Below, piece after piece: positions 63,703 through 64,000 of a stretch of 64,000 nt of DNA (position 1 is its first letter; every line of letters starts with the position of its first letter). The stretch comes from Bemisia tabaci (Eukaryota; Arthropoda; Insecta; Hemiptera; Aleyrodidae). The stretch covers positions 63,039,167 through 63,103,166 of the forward strand of contig NC_092794.1 of NCBI RefSeq assembly GCF_918797505.1, given 5' to 3'. The translations under genes and the position numbers were made by a program. The notes beneath the pieces were generated by a model that made no database searches, was not told the origin of the DNA, and saw nothing but the letters and a program-made list of their open reading frames with translations.

Positions 63703-64000
63703 TTTATACTTTCTTGTTGTGCACAGCATGCAGTAATGTCAGTAATTCATCTTCAAATTTATTTCGTCGCCAGCTATACTGTTATTCTCTCCCTTATGAC
63801 AAATTGTCTCTTGATATTCTTAACTTTCGAAAATCCATTTGAAACCTCCGTTTTATAAAAGAGGTAATTTACATTTTTTAAAGAAATGAAAGTACTAGAG
63901 TTATTGAATGCAATAATTTATAGCAAAGCCAATATACTTAATGTAAAGTTTTAACTTACAATTCATTTTTCGACAATTCCTTTCCATAACATTTTGTCCT

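Overview
This is animal nuclear DNA, most likely from an insect. It has a gene split into many short exons with GT-AG introns, no bacterial-style gene packing, and dense small DNA transposons. The predicted protein is a close relative of animal Tousled-like kinases (TLK). The mixture of repeat families looks to me like a hemipteran, possibly a whitefly such as Bemisia. That is an impression from recalled repeat sequences, not a measurement.

One host gene is well supported: a + strand Tousled-like kinase gene whose coding exons run from 44040 to beyond the right edge of the window. Ten exons (44040-44133, 53268-53512, 54440-54571, 55206-55298, 55965-56212, 57138-57426, 58192-58487, 59185-59444, 60035-60285, 63126-63233) join in frame across every junction. 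Together they give 672 codons: a basic serine-rich N-terminus, a coiled-coil middle and most of a Ser/Thr kinase domain. The last part of the kinase C-lobe and the C-terminal tail lie past 64000. Intron 1 is about 9.1 kb and intron 9 about 2.8 kb; both are full of transposon copies.

The region 1-44039 holds no coding gene that I can recognise. It is a mosaic of short palindromic transposons (MITEs), often nested, with CpG-rich patches of a few hundred bases between them. One patch (about 35640-35891) ends in a consensus splice donor and could be a non-coding first exon of TLK. Other patches (9.6, 17.3-18.2, 24.4, 33.1 and 42.2-42.7 kb) are alternatives. The only transposon protein remnant recognised is the C-terminal end of a non-LTR retrotransposon ORF2 at 26.8-27.3 kb, flanked by a 13-bp target-site duplication.

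I grouped the repeats by their ends and gave them working letters. A: CTGCCGTGCTAAGG ends, 4-bp target duplications. B: GGCCGATTGTTGAAATTGA ends. C, G and P: all start GGAC and have 4-bp target duplications. D: CACTGG ends. E, H, K and Z: all start CAGGGT, have internally repeated short motifs and, where visible, 5-6 bp duplications. F: CGCACAGTGGATCGAGTC ends. I: GAGGA ends. L: a palindrome of about 518 bp. O: ends near TTTGGCAACACCGG. X: 10-bp flanking repeats. Notable single structures are a 280-bp near-perfect palindrome (31567-31846), a foldback locus of about 2.9 kb (37631-40568), a hammerhead-ribozyme-like motif on the - strand (48031-48113) and a 137-bp palindrome inside TLK intron 9.
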